From assembly GCF_003724155.1 (NCBI RefSeq), contig NZ_RJJQ01000007.1:164686-228685 (forward strand): 64,000 nucleotides of DNA, given 5' to 3'. Below the pieces are notes generated by a model, which had not been told where the DNA came from, ran no database searches, and worked only from the letters and a program-made list of their open reading frames with translations. Source of the DNA: Flexivirga caeni (GTDB taxonomy: Bacteria > Actinomycetota > Actinomycetes > Actinomycetales > Dermatophilaceae). Shown here piece after piece: positions 25,940 through 37,000 of this stretch. Each line of letters begins with the position of its first letter. Positions within the stretch are counted from its first letter, which is position 1. A program made the position numbers and the translations under genes.

Positions 25940-27603
25940 CGGGCCTCGCGCCGACGGGTTACCAGGACACCTTCGCTCGAGACCACCTGCCGCCGCCCGA
26001 GCAATGGCCGGCGCTGGAGTTCACTACCGAGCTGCTGCAGTACCCGCAGCGGCTGAACGCGGCGACCGCGCTGCTCGACGTGCCGATCGCCAGGTTCGGC
26101 GCCGACCGCCCGGCGCTGCGGACCCCCGACGGCGAGGTCTGGAGCTACGGCGAGCTGCGGCAGCGCACCAACCAGATCGCCGGCTATCTCACCGACGAGC
26201 TCGGGCTGGTCACGGGCAACCGGGTCCTGCTGCGCTCCCCCAACAACCCGTGGACGGTGGCCGCGTGGCTCGCGGTGCTCAAGGCGGGCGGCATCGTGGT
26301 AACGACCATGGCCGCACTGCGCGCTCGCGAAGTGGCACCGATTGTCGAGAAGACCTGTCCCGCAATCGCTTTGGTCGATCATCGCTTCGCGGTCCCCATT
26401 CACGAGCTGCGCGACACCATCGCACCCGATCTCAAGGTCGTCGAGTATGGCGCGGACAGCCCCGACGATCTGACGCGTCTCATCGCCGACCGGCCGACGC
26501 AGTTCACCGCGGTGGACACCGCAGCCGACGACGTCGCCCTGTTCGGCCCGACGTCCGGCAGCACCGGGATCCCGAAGATCACCACCCACTTCCATCGCGA
26601 CATCCTGTCCATCGACAACACCTTCGGGCGCACGACGCTGCAGCTCGAACCGGATGACCTGGTCGCGTGCACCGCGCCGTTCGCGTTCACCTTCGGCCTC
26701 GGGATGCTGGTCGTCTTTCCGCTCCGCGCCGGTGCGTGCGCGTTCCTCACCGAGAGCGCAACGCCGGCGCAACTGGCGGACCTGGTGCAGGCACACGGGA
26801 TCACAGCACTTGCGACGGCGCCCACGGCATACAAGCAGATCTTGAGGTCCGGCAACGCCGAGCAGCTGCGCACGCTGCGCAAGGCGGTGAGCGCGGGCGA
26901 GCACATCCAGCTGGAGACCTGGCACGAGATGCGCGAACGGCTCGGTCTGCGGATCATCGACGGGATCGGCGCGACCGAGATGCTGCACATCTTCATCAGC
27001 GCGGCCGGTGACGACATCCGGGAAGGGGCGACCGGCAAGCCGGTGCCCGGCTACCGAGCCACCATCCTGGACGACGAAGGCAACGAGACTGGGCCTGGCG
27101 AGATCGGCCGGCTGGCGGTCATCGGTCCGGTCGGTTGCCGATATCTTGCCGACGACCGGCAGCGCAGCTACGTGCTGAACGGCTGGAACGTCACCGGCGA
27201 CACGTTCACGCGCGACGCGGACGGCTACTTCTGGTATCAGGCACGCACCGACAACATGATCGTCTCCTCTGGGTACAACATCGGCGGTCCCGAGGTCGAA
27301 GCAGCCGTCGAAGAGCACCCGGACGTCGTCGAGTGCGCCGTGGTCGCCAAACCTGATCCGGAGCGCGGCTCCATCGTGTGTGCGTTCGTCGTGCTGCGCG
27401 CGGGAGCAGACTCGGATGCCGCCGCAGTCAAGGAGATTCAGGATTTCGTGAAGGCACACATCGCGCCGTACAAGTATCCGCGCGAAGTCCGTTTCGTCGA
27501 CGCGCTGCCCCGCAACGCCAGTGGCAAGCTGCAGCACTTCCGGCTGCGCGAGGCCCTTGACACCGAAGCTAGGCGTGGGTCAGCCACGGAGGCGACCTCA
27601 TGA
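25936..27603 (+). CDS. Aryl-CoA ligase (2-aminobenzoate/benzoate-CoA ligase family)
   Basis: A 555-residue acyl-adenylate-forming ligase. Seen: the P-loop-like FGPTSGSTGIPKITTHFHRD, the motif IIDGIGATEMLHIF, GWNVTGDTFTRDADGYFWYQ, and the catalytic lysine region PRNASGKLQHFRLRE. The type resembles 2-aminobenzoate- and benzoate-CoA ligases. With the monooxygenase/reductase encoded next (ATGA overlap), the likely substrate is anthranilate (2-aminobenzoate) or salicylate. It activates the acid with ATP and CoA in the cytoplasm. Confidence 0.9.
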   Translation: MTGLAPTGYQDTFARDHLPPPEQWPALEFTTELLQYPQRLNAATALLDVPIARFGADRPALRTPDGEVWSYGELRQRTNQIAGYLTDELGLVTGNRVLLRSPNNPWTVAAWLAVLKAGGIVVTTMAALRAREVAPIVEKTCPAIALVDHRFAVPIHELRDTIAPDLKVVEYGADSPDDLTRLIADRPTQFTAVDTAADDVALFGPTSGSTGIPKITTHFHRDILSIDNTFGRTTLQLEPDDLVACTAPFAFTFGLGMLVVFPLRAGACAFLTESATPAQLADLVQAHGITALATAPTAYKQILRSGNAEQLRTLRKAVSAGEHIQLETWHEMRERLGLRIIDGIGATEMLHIFISAAGDDIREGATGKPVPGYRATILDDEGNETGPGEIGRLAVIGPVGCRYLADDRQRSYVLNGWNVTGDTFTRDADGYFWYQARTDNMIVSSGYNIGGPEVEAAVEEHPDVVECAVVAKPDPERGSIVCAFVVLRAGADSDAAAVKEIQDFVKAHIAPYKYPREVRFVDALPRNASGKLQHFRLREALDTEARRGSATEATS

Positions 27604-29969
27604 AGATCGCCATCATCGGCGGCGGCCCAGGTGGCCTCTACCTCGCAACGCTGCTGAAGGACCTCGACCCCGGCCACGACATCACCGTATGGGAGCGCAA
27701 CGCGCCGGACGATACCTTCGGTTTCGGCGTGGTCTTCTCGGCCGAGACGCTCGGCAGCATCGAGGGCGCCGACCCCGTCGTGCACGAGGCGATGGAAGCG
27801 CGTTTTGCCCGCTGGACGGACATCGACGTGACCCTCGGCAATGACGAATTCACCGTTGGCGGACAAGGATTCGCGGCCATGTCACGCAAGGAGCTGCTGC
27901 AGATCTTGCAAGATCGCGTCGCCGATCTCGGCGTTACGCTGCACCACTGCACCCCGGCTCCGGACACCGAGCAGCTGCGGCGCGAGCACGACCTGGTGGT
28001 CGCGGCCGACGGAGTGAACTCCGCGGTGCGGACGAAGTACGCGGATGTCTTCCGACCCGAGCTGGATCGTCGCCGCAACAAGTACATCTGGTTCGGCACC
28101 GACCTGGTCTTCGAAGCGTTCCAGTTCTTCGTCAAGCAGACCGAATGGGGCACCATGCAGATCCATGGTTACCCGTTCTCCGACTCCGGGTCGACCTTCA
28201 TCGTCGAGATGCACGAGGACGTATGGCGCCGCGCCGGCCTGGACCGCACCGAGAGCGAGAACCTCCCGCCCGGGGTCTCGGACGACTACGCGGTGTCCCG
28301 CATCGCGGAGATCTTCGCCGACGAGCTGCAGGGGCACCGGATCCTGACCAACAACTCGAAGTGGCTGAATTTCACCACGGTCCGCAACGACTCGTGGCAT
28401 CACGGCAACGTGGTTCTGCTCGGCGATGCCGCGCACACCGCTCACTTCTCGATCGGTTCCGGCACGAAGCTCGCCATGGAGGACGCGCTCGCGCTCACTG
28501 CCTGCCTGCACGAACATGCCAGTATCGACGCTGCCCTCACGGCATACGAACTGGAGCGTAAGCCGGTGGTTGAGTCGACCCAGCGCGCGGCACAGGCGTC
28601 CCTGGAGTGGTTCGAGAACATCGGCATGTATGCCGATCAGGACCCGGCGCAGTTCGTCTTCAACCTGCTCACCCGCTCACGGCGCATCACGTTCGACAAC
28701 CTCAAGGATCGCGATCACGCCTTCGCCGACCGGATGGAAGCCGAATTCGCGCGCCACCAAGGCTCTTCGGATGTCGCGCCGGCAATGTTTCAGCCGGTGT
28801 CGATCGGCGAACTACGGCTGCGCAACCGCATCATCGTCTCGTCGATGGACATGTACTCCGCCACCGACGGGTTGCCGAACGACTTCCACCTCGTCCACCT
28901 GGGTTCCAAGGCGCTCGGCGGTGCCGGTCTGGTGATGACCGAGATGATCTGCACCTCCCCGGACGGCCGGATCACCCCAGGCTGCACCGGGTTGTGGACC
29001 GACGAGCAGCGCGACGGCTGGCGCCGGGTGACTGATTTCGTGCATCAGCGATCTGCGGCGAAGGTCGGCGCACAGCTCGGGCACTCGGGCCGCAAGGGTT
29101 CGACCAAGCTGATGTGGGAGGGTATGGACGAGCCGTTGGAGGAGGGCAACTGGGAGATCGTAGGACCCTCGCCGCTCCCATATGGCGCCGGCTGTCAGGT
29201 GCCGCGCGAGGTGACCAGGGCCGAACTCGACCAGATACGAGACGAATTCATCGCCGCGGCACGACGGGCGGTCGAGGCGGGATTCGACCTTGTCGAGGTG
29301 CACGCTGCGCACGGCTACCTACTGAGCTCGTTCCTGTCACCGATCTCCAACCGGCGCGCCGACGACCTGGGAGGGTCACTCGCCAATCGCTTACGCTACC
29401 CGCTGGAGATCTTCGACGCCGTACGCGCGGCGGTACCCGCTTCCATCCCGGTGACCGTCCGAATCTCCGCGACCGACTGGCTACCCGACGGAAACACCGA
29501 CGACGATGCGGTCGAGATTGCCCGGGCCTTCGTCGAGCACGGAGCTGCAGCGATCGATGTGTCGTCCGGACAGATCGCCAAGGACGAGAAGCCCTCCTTC
29601 GGACGCTCCTACCAGACACCGTTCGCGGACAAGATCCGTCACCGCGTGACGGCTGGAACTGATGTGAAAGTCATTGCGGTGGGAGCGATCTCGAGTTACG
29701 ACGACGTCAACTCGATCCTGCTGGCGGGCCGCGCCGACCTGTGCGCGATGGGCCGCCCGCATCTTTACGACCCGCACTGGACGCTGCACGCCGCGGCCGA
29801 GCAGGAGTATGCCGGACCCGCCGCACCCTGGCCCGACCAGTTCGCCGCTGGCAAGCGTCGCCCGCCGACGTCACGAACGGACAAGATCCCACCCCGGTTG
29901 CAGCTGCTGCGCGACGGCGAGACCGAGGACGTCCACCTGAGGTGGCGGCCGTCGCCGGTGCGAGTATGA
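27600..29969 (+). CDS. Bifunctional 2-aminobenzoyl-CoA/salicylyl-CoA monooxygenase-reductase
   Basis: A 789-residue fusion. Residues 1-390: FAD aromatic hydroxylase with IIGGGPGGLYLATLL, VAADGVNSAVR and LLGDAAHTAHFSIGSGTKLA. Residues 400-770: Old Yellow Enzyme-type FMN reductase with MFQPVSIGELRLRNRIIVSS, active-site VEVHAAHGYLLSSFLSP and AMGRPHLYDPHW. This is the architecture of Azoarcus 2-aminobenzoyl-CoA monooxygenase/reductase, which hydroxylates and then reduces (dearomatises) the ring in one protein; relatives are labelled salicylyl-CoA 5-hydroxylase. The substrate cannot be decided from sequence. Last catabolic gene before the PaaX regulator. Confidence 0.92.
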   Translation: MKIAIIGGGPGGLYLATLLKDLDPGHDITVWERNAPDDTFGFGVVFSAETLGSIEGADPVVHEAMEARFARWTDIDVTLGNDEFTVGGQGFAAMSRKELLQILQDRVADLGVTLHHCTPAPDTEQLRREHDLVVAADGVNSAVRTKYADVFRPELDRRRNKYIWFGTDLVFEAFQFFVKQTEWGTMQIHGYPFSDSGSTFIVEMHEDVWRRAGLDRTESENLPPGVSDDYAVSRIAEIFADELQGHRILTNNSKWLNFTTVRNDSWHHGNVVLLGDAAHTAHFSIGSGTKLAMEDALALTACLHEHASIDAALTAYELERKPVVESTQRAAQASLEWFENIGMYADQDPAQFVFNLLTRSRRITFDNLKDRDHAFADRMEAEFARHQGSSDVAPAMFQPVSIGELRLRNRIIVSSMDMYSATDGLPNDFHLVHLGSKALGGAGLVMTEMICTSPDGRITPGCTGLWTDEQRDGWRRVTDFVHQRSAAKVGAQLGHSGRKGSTKLMWEGMDEPLEEGNWEIVGPSPLPYGAGCQVPREVTRAELDQIRDEFIAAARRAVEAGFDLVEVHAAHGYLLSSFLSPISNRRADDLGGSLANRLRYPLEIFDAVRAAVPASIPVTVRISATDWLPDGNTDDDAVEIARAFVEHGAAAIDVSSGQIAKDEKPSFGRSYQTPFADKIRHRVTAGTDVKVIAVGAISSYDDVNSILLAGRADLCAMGRPHLYDPHWTLHAAAEQEYAGPAAPWPDQFAAGKRRPPTSRTDKIPPRLQLLRDGETEDVHLRWRPSPVRV

Positions 29970-30014
29970 CGAGCGGGCCGTGGGGCGTGCGACGCTCTGG
30001 GCAGAATGTGCACG

Positions 30015-30884
30015 ATGACTGAGATCGCCGAACCGGGCCGGAGCAGCCGCTCCCGCCGCACCCGGACGCTGGTCGTGACCTTCCTGGGCTCGGTCGTGCG
30101 GCGGATGGGAGGGTGGATGCCGATCGCCGGGACGATCGAGCTGATGGGACTCCTCGAGGTCGATGCGCCGAGCGTGCGTACCGCGGTCTTCCGGCTCAAG
30201 CAGCGCGGCTGGCTGGAGGCGGAAGTCAGGGACGGCCAGCGCGGCTACGCGCTCACTCCGGAGGCACAGACCGTGCTGGCACAAGGGGACGAGGTGATCT
30301 GGCATGCGCGGCGGCCGGCCGAGCTGACCGACGGCTGGTGCATCGTCAATTTCAGTGTGCCGGAATCGGATCGGAGCAAACGCTACAAGCTGCGCAGCCA
30401 TCTGAGCAGCCTTGGCTTCGGCAATATCGGTACCGCCATGTGGATCGCTCCGGCCCGGATGCGCGGTGCCGCCGAGGCGGCGATCGCCGAGCTCGGCCTC
30501 GACAAGTACTCCGCGGTTTTCGTCGGTGAGTATGTAGGGTCGCGGGACCTGACGACCCTGCTCTACGACAGCTGGGACCTGGCGGCGATCGACACGAGCT
30601 ACCGCGACTTCCTCACGACGTACGAGCCGATCGTGACCGGCCTTGAGTCGCGGCGCACGCTCGGATCACGAGATGCCTTCACCAGCTACCTGGGGCTGAT
30701 CGACGCCTGGCGCCGGCTGCCGTTTCGTGACCCCGGTCTGCCCCGCGAGGTGCTCGCCGACGGCTGGAGCGGTCCGGCAGCCACCGCGCTGTTCGAGCGA
30801 TCGGTCGGGCTCCTGGAGGGCCGTGCACTGGCATACGCGGGGCGGTGGTGGCCCACCCCACGCCCGGATGCACAGCGGTCCTGA
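30015..30884 (+). CDS. PaaX-family transcriptional regulator
   Basis: A 289-residue PaaX-type GntR-like regulator: N-terminal winged helix (RTLVVTFLGSVVRRMGGWMP; VRTAVFRLKQRGWLEAEV), middle domain with WCIVNFSVPESDRSKRYKLR, and C-terminal domain. PaaX proteins repress aromatic-acid degradation and are released by the aryl-CoA (phenylacetyl-CoA for the namesake). Located 45 bp after the monooxygenase gene, it very likely controls this aryl-CoA operon and responds to its CoA thioester (inference). ATG at 30006 is an alternative start. Confidence 0.92.
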   Translation: MTEIAEPGRSSRSRRTRTLVVTFLGSVVRRMGGWMPIAGTIELMGLLEVDAPSVRTAVFRLKQRGWLEAEVRDGQRGYALTPEAQTVLAQGDEVIWHARRPAELTDGWCIVNFSVPESDRSKRYKLRSHLSSLGFGNIGTAMWIAPARMRGAAEAAIAELGLDKYSAVFVGEYVGSRDLTTLLYDSWDLAAIDTSYRDFLTTYEPIVTGLESRRTLGSRDAFTSYLGLIDAWRRLPFRDPGLPREVLADGWSGPAATALFERSVGLLEGRALAYAGRWWPTPRPDAQRS

Positions 30885-31182
30885 CGGCTGGGCCGAAATC
30901 CAGCGGCACGTCACCCGGTGCCGGGTGGCCGCGGCTGCCACGACGAGCACATCAGTCATCTGCGCGGGGGCCGGGTCCGACCCGCAACCACCGGCGGCAC
31001 GTGCAGCCAGCTGTCCGTGCGGCGACCAGCAGGCCCCGGACGCGATCGACGGGGCCTCACAATGCACGACTCACCGGAAGTCGCCACCGGCGGCGCTTCC
31101 TTGACTACTCCCGCGACCGCGTTGCGCGGAGCCGCACCAATCGCTCAGCAAGCTGCCAACTACCGGCCTTATCGTGCGCGGT

Positions 31183-31335
31183 ATGCCGCTTCTTCGACGT
31201 CACCGGCCCACGCCTGACGTCTGCGATCGTTGTGGTCACATCGCCGGTATGCACGTGAACGAGAAGCTGGGCTGCCGGCTGTGCGACTGTCCCCGCAGCC
31301 CCGGACAGGTGTTGCGGCGCATCGACCCGCGCTGA
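31183..31335 (+). CDS. Small zinc-ribbon/knuckle-like protein
   Basis: A 50-residue reading frame beginning MPLLRRHRPTPDVCDRCGH and continuing IAGMHVNEKLGCRLCDCP. Five cysteines in a CxxCGH...GCxxCxC arrangement plus two histidines suggest a zinc-binding knuckle. No clear ribosome-binding site, but cysteine spacing and codon use look coding. It sits between the PaaX gene and the convergent MazG-like gene. Function unknown; zinc binding is an inference. The 300 bp upstream (30885-31182) show no other convincing gene. Confidence 0.55.
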   Translation: MPLLRRHRPTPDVCDRCGHIAGMHVNEKLGCRLCDCPRSPGQVLRRIDPR

Positions 31336-31346
31336 GTGTGTGCTCG

Positions 31347-31691
31347 TCAGTCCTGAATGTCAGCGCCTGCGGCGCTGCGTTGCAGATGCGTCTCCAGCGA
31401 TGTCATCGTCTGCGTGAACGAGGCTTCGAGATCGACGCCGTACGCGTCCGCCAGGACCAGCACCGACCAGAGGCAGTCGGCGAGTTCGTGCGCTATCGCC
31501 TCATCGACGTGATTGTGGTGTCGCACACCAGCCTTGCTCTGCACCAGCTTCGCAAGATCGCCGACGTCCCCGACAAAGCCGAGCGCGACTTCCTCGACCG
31601 TCCATGATCGGCCAAAGCGACGCGCCTCGTCCGCGGCGTACAGCGCGCGGATCGTCTTCGCACGCTCCATCAGGTCAGCAAGGCTCGACAT
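31347..31691 (-). CDS. MazG-like nucleotide pyrophosphohydrolase
   Basis: A 114-residue all-helical protein of the MazG-like type. Seen: RSWTVEEVALGFVGDVGDLA with the family's Glu/Asp metal-binding positions, then HHNHVDEAIAHELADCLWSV (ExxD pattern) and LVLADAYGVDLEASFTQTM. Members hydrolyse (d)NTPs to monophosphates and cleanse damaged nucleotides. Start at ATG 31691. Divergent from the catalase gene (116 bp), so both could belong to an oxidative-stress response. Confidence 0.78.
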   Translation of the reverse strand: MSSLADLMERAKTIRALYAADEARRFGRSWTVEEVALGFVGDVGDLAKLVQSKAGVRHHNHVDEAIAHELADCLWSVLVLADAYGVDLEASFTQTMTSLETHLQRSAAGADIQD

Positions 31692-31806
31692 CCACAGCAG
31701 GCTACGCCTCGCAGCATCGACCGCTTCGTGCCGAAGGGAATGACTTCCTCCGGTCGCGGGTAGGGATAGCGCAAACCCGTTCTGACGACCCAGGAGTTGA
31801 GCACGC

Positions 31807-33885
31807 ATGACCGAATCCACCCGCCCGATCGGCCAGCACGGCAATGCCGGTGAGTTGCAGCAGCAGGCGACCGACGGCGAGGAGGTCCTCACCACGGCGC
31901 AGGGTGTCGCCATACCCACCAACCAGAACAGCCTCACCGCGGGCGACCGTGGCCCCACCATGCTCAGCGACTTCGTACTACGGGAGAAGATCTTCCGCTT
32001 CGACCACGAGCGGATCCCGGAGCGCGTGGTGCACGCCCGTGGGTATGGCGCGCACGGCACCTTCGAGTCGTCGGCCGATCTCAGCGAGGTCACCCGGGCT
32101 CATCTCTTCGGGGCCGAAGGTAGGACGGTGCCGGTCTTCGTCAGGTTCTCGACCGTCGCGGGCAGTCGCGGGTCCTTCGACCTGGCTCGGGACGTGCGCG
32201 GCTTCGCGGTGAAATTCTATACCGCAGAAGGCAATTGGGACCTGGTCGGCAACAACATCCCAGTCTTCTTCATCCAGGACGCGATGAAGTTCCCCGACCT
32301 GGTGCACGCGGTGAAGGACGAACCGGACCGTGGTTTTCCGCAGGCCCAGTCGGCCCACGACAACTTCTGGGACTTCGCGGCACACATGCCCGAGTCGACG
32401 CACATGACGCTCTGGCAGATGAGCGACCGCGCCATACCTCGTTCGTTCCGTTTCATGGAGGGATTCGGCGTCCACACCTTCCGGCTGGTGAACGCCGACG
32501 GCGCATCGACCTTCGTGAAGTTTCACTGGAAGCCCGTGCTGGGCATGCAATCGGTGGTGTGGAACGAGGCCGTCAAGATCAACGGTGCCGACCCCGACTT
32601 CCACCGCCGCGACCTGTGGGACGCCATCACCAGCGGCGACCTTCCACAGTGGGATCTTGCGATGCAGCTCTTCGATCAGGACACCGCGGACGAGCTTCCC
32701 TTCGACGTGCTCGACCCGACCAAGCTCGTGCCCGAAGAGGCCGTGCCGGTGCAGGTAGTCGGACGGCTGACGCTCGACCGGGTCGTCGACAACGACTTCG
32801 CCGAGACCGAGCAGGTCGCGTTCTGCACCCAGAACGTCGTCCCGGGAATCGATTTCACCGACGATCCGCTGCTGCAGGGGCGCAACTTCTCCTATCTGGA
32901 CACGCAACTGAGCCGGCTCGGCAGCCCCAATTTCACCCAGCTTCCGGTCAACGCACCGCGCTGCCCGGTGGCCAACTTCGCTCGGGACGGGCACATGCAG
33001 ACCGACCTGCCGGCCGGGCCGGTCAACTACGAGCCGAACGGCTATCCGACCGGGCACCGTGGTCCCCGGCCCGACCAGGAAGCCAGCTTCACTTCATTCG
33101 CCGAACCGGTGACCGGCACCACCCGCCGGCTGCGGCCCGAGAGTTTCGGCGACCACTACAGCCAGGCCCGGGTCTTCTGGATCAGCCAGACCGAGATCGA
33201 GCAACAGCACATTGTCGACGCCTACGTCTTCGAGCTGAGCAAAGTGCAGCGCGAGGAGATCCGCGCCGAGATGGTCGCCAATCTGCGCAACGTCGACGAA
33301 GACCTCGCCGCCCAGGTGGCCGATGGTCTGGGCCTGTCTCTGCCGGCCGCGAGCACGCCGTTCGTGCCGGTGCGGACGGATCTCCCGGCCAGCCCGGCCC
33401 TGTCGATGCTGCGCAACCAGCCGCAGACCTTCGCCGGCCGCAAACTCGGCATCGTGCTGACCGACGGATCGGACGCGGCAGTGCTCGCAGCATTGCGCGA
33501 CCAAGTCGAAGCTGCCCACGGCACAGTCGAAATCGTCGCCCCGAAGGTCGGTGGCGTGACACTCGACGACGGCTCGCGGCAGCCGGCCGACCAGTTGCTC
33601 AAGGGCGCGCCCTCCGTGCTGTATGACGCCGTGGCGCTCCTCCCATCGGCCGACGGGGCGCGCGAGCTGGCTCGCGATCCCGCGGCGAAGGATTTCGTCA
33701 ATGACGCGTTCAACCACTTCAAGTTCATCGGGGTCGGCAGCAACGCCTCGCCCGTCTTCGCGGCTGCGGGGCTCGGCGACGACCTGGACCAGGGCTGCCC
33801 CACTGTCGCCACACCCGAAGACGTGTCGGCGTTCGTCGACGGGCTGGCCGCACTCCGTTTCTGGGAGCGGCCCATTGCCGGGTGA
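31807..33885 (+). CDS. katE: Large-subunit catalase (HPII/KatE type)
   Basis: A 692-residue monofunctional haem catalase, long form. Core (about 50-530): catalytic His in [35 protein letters not shown], distal Asn region [18 protein letters not shown], and the haem-ligand Tyr in [13 protein letters not shown]-terminal 150 residues form the class-I glutamine-amidotransferase-like flavodoxin domain ([20 protein letters not shown]) of HPII enzymes. Decomposes hydrogen peroxide in the cytoplasm. Monocistronic. Confidence 0.95.
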   Translation: MTESTRPIGQHGNAGELQQQATDGEEVLTTAQGVAIPTNQNSLTAGDRGPTMLSDFVLREKIFRFDHERIPERVVHARGYGAHGTFESSADLSEVTRAHLFGAEGRTVPVFVRFSTVAGSRGSFDLARDVRGFAVKFYTAEGNWDLVGNNIPVFFIQDAMKFPDLVHAVKDEPDRGFPQAQSAHDNFWDFAAHMPESTHMTLWQMSDRAIPRSFRFMEGFGVHTFRLVNADGASTFVKFHWKPVLGMQSVVWNEAVKINGADPDFHRRDLWDAITSGDLPQWDLAMQLFDQDTADELPFDVLDPTKLVPEEAVPVQVVGRLTLDRVVDNDFAETEQVAFCTQNVVPGIDFTDDPLLQGRNFSYLDTQLSRLGSPNFTQLPVNAPRCPVANFARDGHMQTDLPAGPVNYEPNGYPTGHRGPRPDQEASFTSFAEPVTGTTRRLRPESFGDHYSQARVFWISQTEIEQQHIVDAYVFELSKVQREEIRAEMVANLRNVDEDLAAQVADGLGLSLPAASTPFVPVRTDLPASPALSMLRNQPQTFAGRKLGIVLTDGSDAAVLAALRDQVEAAHGTVEIVAPKVGGVTLDDGSRQPADQLLKGAPSVLYDAVALLPSADGARELARDPAAKDFVNDAFNHFKFIGVGSNASPVFAAAGLGDDLDQGCPTVATPEDVSAFVDGLAALRFWERPIAG

Positions 33886-34034
33886 GCAGGCGGCGGGCCG
33901 GCACACAATGCTGCCGACCCGCTCGGACGCAGCGAACGCCTGCACCGTTCGGCCAACTGCGCATTGCCAGGGCAGCAGGCCTGTGGCGCACCGAAGAAGC
34001 CGACAGCGCATGAACTTCCACACGCCGACGTCAT

Positions 34035-37000
34035 CTATCCGCCCAGCGGTCCCGTGTCCGTCGCTGTCGCATCTTGAGGGCGGACGAAAGGGAAGGCGAG
34101 CGTGGCCTTGATGCTCTGGCCGGTGAGCATCATCACGGTGCGGTCGACACCCAGCCCGAGCCCGCCGGTCGGTGGCAGCGCGAGTTCGAGCGCGGCCAGG
34201 AATGCCTCGTCGAGTTGCATCGCCTCGACGTCACCTCCGGCGGCGGCGAGTGACTGCTGGGTGAACCGCTGTCGCTGGTCGACGGGGTCGGTCAGCTCGC
34301 TGTACGCCGTGCCGATCTCGGCGCCGAACGCGACCAGATCCCATTGCTCGGTCAGTCGCGGATCGTCGCGGTGCCGCCTGGCCAGCGGCGATACCTCGAC
34401 CGGGAAATCGCAGTAGAACGTCGGGAACGACGTCTGCTTCTCGACGAGCGACTCGTAGAGTTCCATCACCAGCTTGCCGGCCGACTGATCCCGCCGAACC
34501 GGTATGCCGTGCTGCTGGCACACGCTGACGATCTCGTCCCGGTCCGACGCGGTGGTCAACCGCACTCCGGCTGCCTTCGAGACGGCGTCGTGCACGGTGA
34601 TCGTCGGCCACGGGATGGAGAGATCGACCTCGTCATACCCGCCAGATCCGTTCGGCCGTAACGCAATCGGTCGACCGTGTATGGCGTGCGCGACTTTCAG
34701 CAGCACCTCGCGCGTCAGTTCCCGCATCATCATGTAGTCGCCGTACGCGGCATATGCCTCCAGCGAGGTGAACTCCGGATTGTGCGTGGCGTCGGCGCCC
34801 TCGTTGCGGAAATTGCGGCCGATCTCGAAGATCCGCTGCATGCCGCCCACTGCCAAGCGCTTCAGATAGAGTTCAGGCGCGATGCGCAAGAAGAGCTCCA
34901 TGTTGTAAGCATTGATGTGAGTGGTGAATGGTCGAGCCGCAGCACCGCCGTGCACCGGCTGCAGCATCGGCGTCTCGACCTCGATGAACCCGTGCGTCTG
35001 GAAGGCCTCGCGCATGGCGCGCACTGCCGCGGAGCGCTGCCGCAGCAGTCCGCGCGCGCGAGGGTCGAGGATCAGCTCGAGCGACCGGAACCGCACACGA
35101 GTGTCCTCACTCGGCAGCACGCCGGGTCTGGGCATCGGCCGCAGGCACTTGGCCGCCATCTGCCATGCGTGCATCAGGACCGACAGCTCGCCGCTGCGCG
35201 AGGTCGCGACCGGACCGGTCACGCTCACCAGGTCGCCGAGATCCACTGTCTTGCGCCACAGACACCGCTGCGCGTCCGGTGAGTCGGCGGCAGTGACCAT
35301 CACCTGCAGCACGTCGCCTTCGTCCTCCAGCACCGCAAAACACACGCCGCCCAGGTCCCGCAGCGCCCGCACGCGTCCGGCGACCGATACCTGGCTATGG
35401 CTGATGTGGTCGGGGGGCAGATCGCCGTAGGCACGGAGGATCTCACGGACCCGATCGGACCGAGGCACCGCCGCCGGATAGGCGTTCATGCCCAGCTCGT
35501 CGAGCAGCTCGAGTTTGCCGCGCCGGATGCGTTGCTGCTCTGACAGGTGCGGCACTGGCGGCGCCGGCAACAACAATGCGTCTTCCTGCTCGCGCACCCG
35601 CTCCACGAACCACGCCTCGGGTCGCGGCGGTTGTCTGTCGGAAGGACGCGGCCCGGTCAGCACCCGCGGACTCATCATCGGCACGAAACCTTCGGCGATC
35701 CCCATGGCCAGTCCGGCTCGAGGCACGGTCAGGGCCGGGTCGTAGCACAGCAGCCGCGGCACCCAGGTGGGCTTGTACTTGTCGTTGGAGCGATAGAGCG
35801 TCTCGAGCTGGAAGAAGCGTGAGGCGAAGGACAGGGCGGCGTCGTTGAGCCGGGTGATCGGCCCCGCGCCGACCTGGTCGGCACTGCTGAACACCTCTCG
35901 GAAGACCGCGAAGTTCAGCGACACCCGTGTGATGCCGTGATCAGGTGCCGCATCGATGAGCTGCGACACCAGGTACTCGTTGAGACCGTTCTCCGCGTCC
36001 CGGTCCCGGCGCATCAGATCCAGCGAAACCCCGCGAACGCCCCATGGCACGAAGGAGAGGAAGCCGCGGATCCGACCGGCTTCGTCGTGTGCGGTGATGA
36101 TTACGCAGCGCCCGTCCGCCGGGTCACCGAGCCGGTTGAGCGCCATCGAGAAGCCTCGCTCGGTCTCGTCGCCGCGCCACTCCTCGGCCAACTGCGCAAC
36201 GTGTTCCAGCTCCTGCGCCGAAAGCTCCGCGTGCCGACGGACTCGGGTCGTGTACCCGGCTCGGGTGAGCCGCGTGACCGCCTGGCGCACCGGCCGCATC
36301 GCCCGGCCACGTAGCGAAAACGCTTCGACATCGATGATCGCTTCGTCGCCGAGGGCGAAGGCCTTCAGGCCAGCCTCGACATACTCGTGCGTCCCCCGCT
36401 CCGAACTGGACAGCACAGCCGGATAGAGCCCGTGCCCGCGACATTGCTCCAGCCATGCCTGGATCGCCGCTTGCCACGAGCTCGGCCGGCCGATCGGGTC
36501 AGCGCTAGCAACGCTGACGCTTCCCTCGTTGCGATACGTCACCGCGGCCTGCCCGTCCGGGGAGAAGATAACGCTCTTGTCACGCCGGGTGGCAAAGTAG
36601 CCCAGCGAGTCGTTCTCCCCGTGCAGCAAGAGCAACCGGCGTATGGCGAGTTCCTCGTCCGTGGACTGGAACTGCCGGCCTCTGCCCGAGCGAACGAATA
36701 CCAGACTGGCCAGGAGCAGAGCGACCGTGGACATGATGCCGGCGAGTCCGTAGACCCATGGGTGACCGAGGTGTCCGTGCAGACCAGGAGTGGTCACATC
36801 GGACCGCACACCGAACACCGACCGGAGTGAGAAGCGCGCGATTTCCTTCGTGCCGTGCAACCTGTGTGGTGCGGCCTCCGACACCACGAAGGTCACCGCG
36901 AACGATGCGATCAAGCCGGCAATCAGGACCACGACCGCGGTCGTTCCACTACCTGGCGCCAACCGAGCCGGAAACGCCGACCTGCTTGCGGCCACCAGCC

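Noticed and set aside
25804..27537. 577-codon open frame opposite the aryl-CoA ligase gene
   Set aside because: Composition is that of an antisense frame in high-GC DNA; the plus strand encodes a complete adenylate-forming ligase.
30885..31182. Possible genes of about 100-140 codons after PaaX
   Set aside because: Overlapping frames rich in Arg/Pro with no domain, codon bias or ribosome-binding site; only the short Cys-rich frame at 31183 looked coding.
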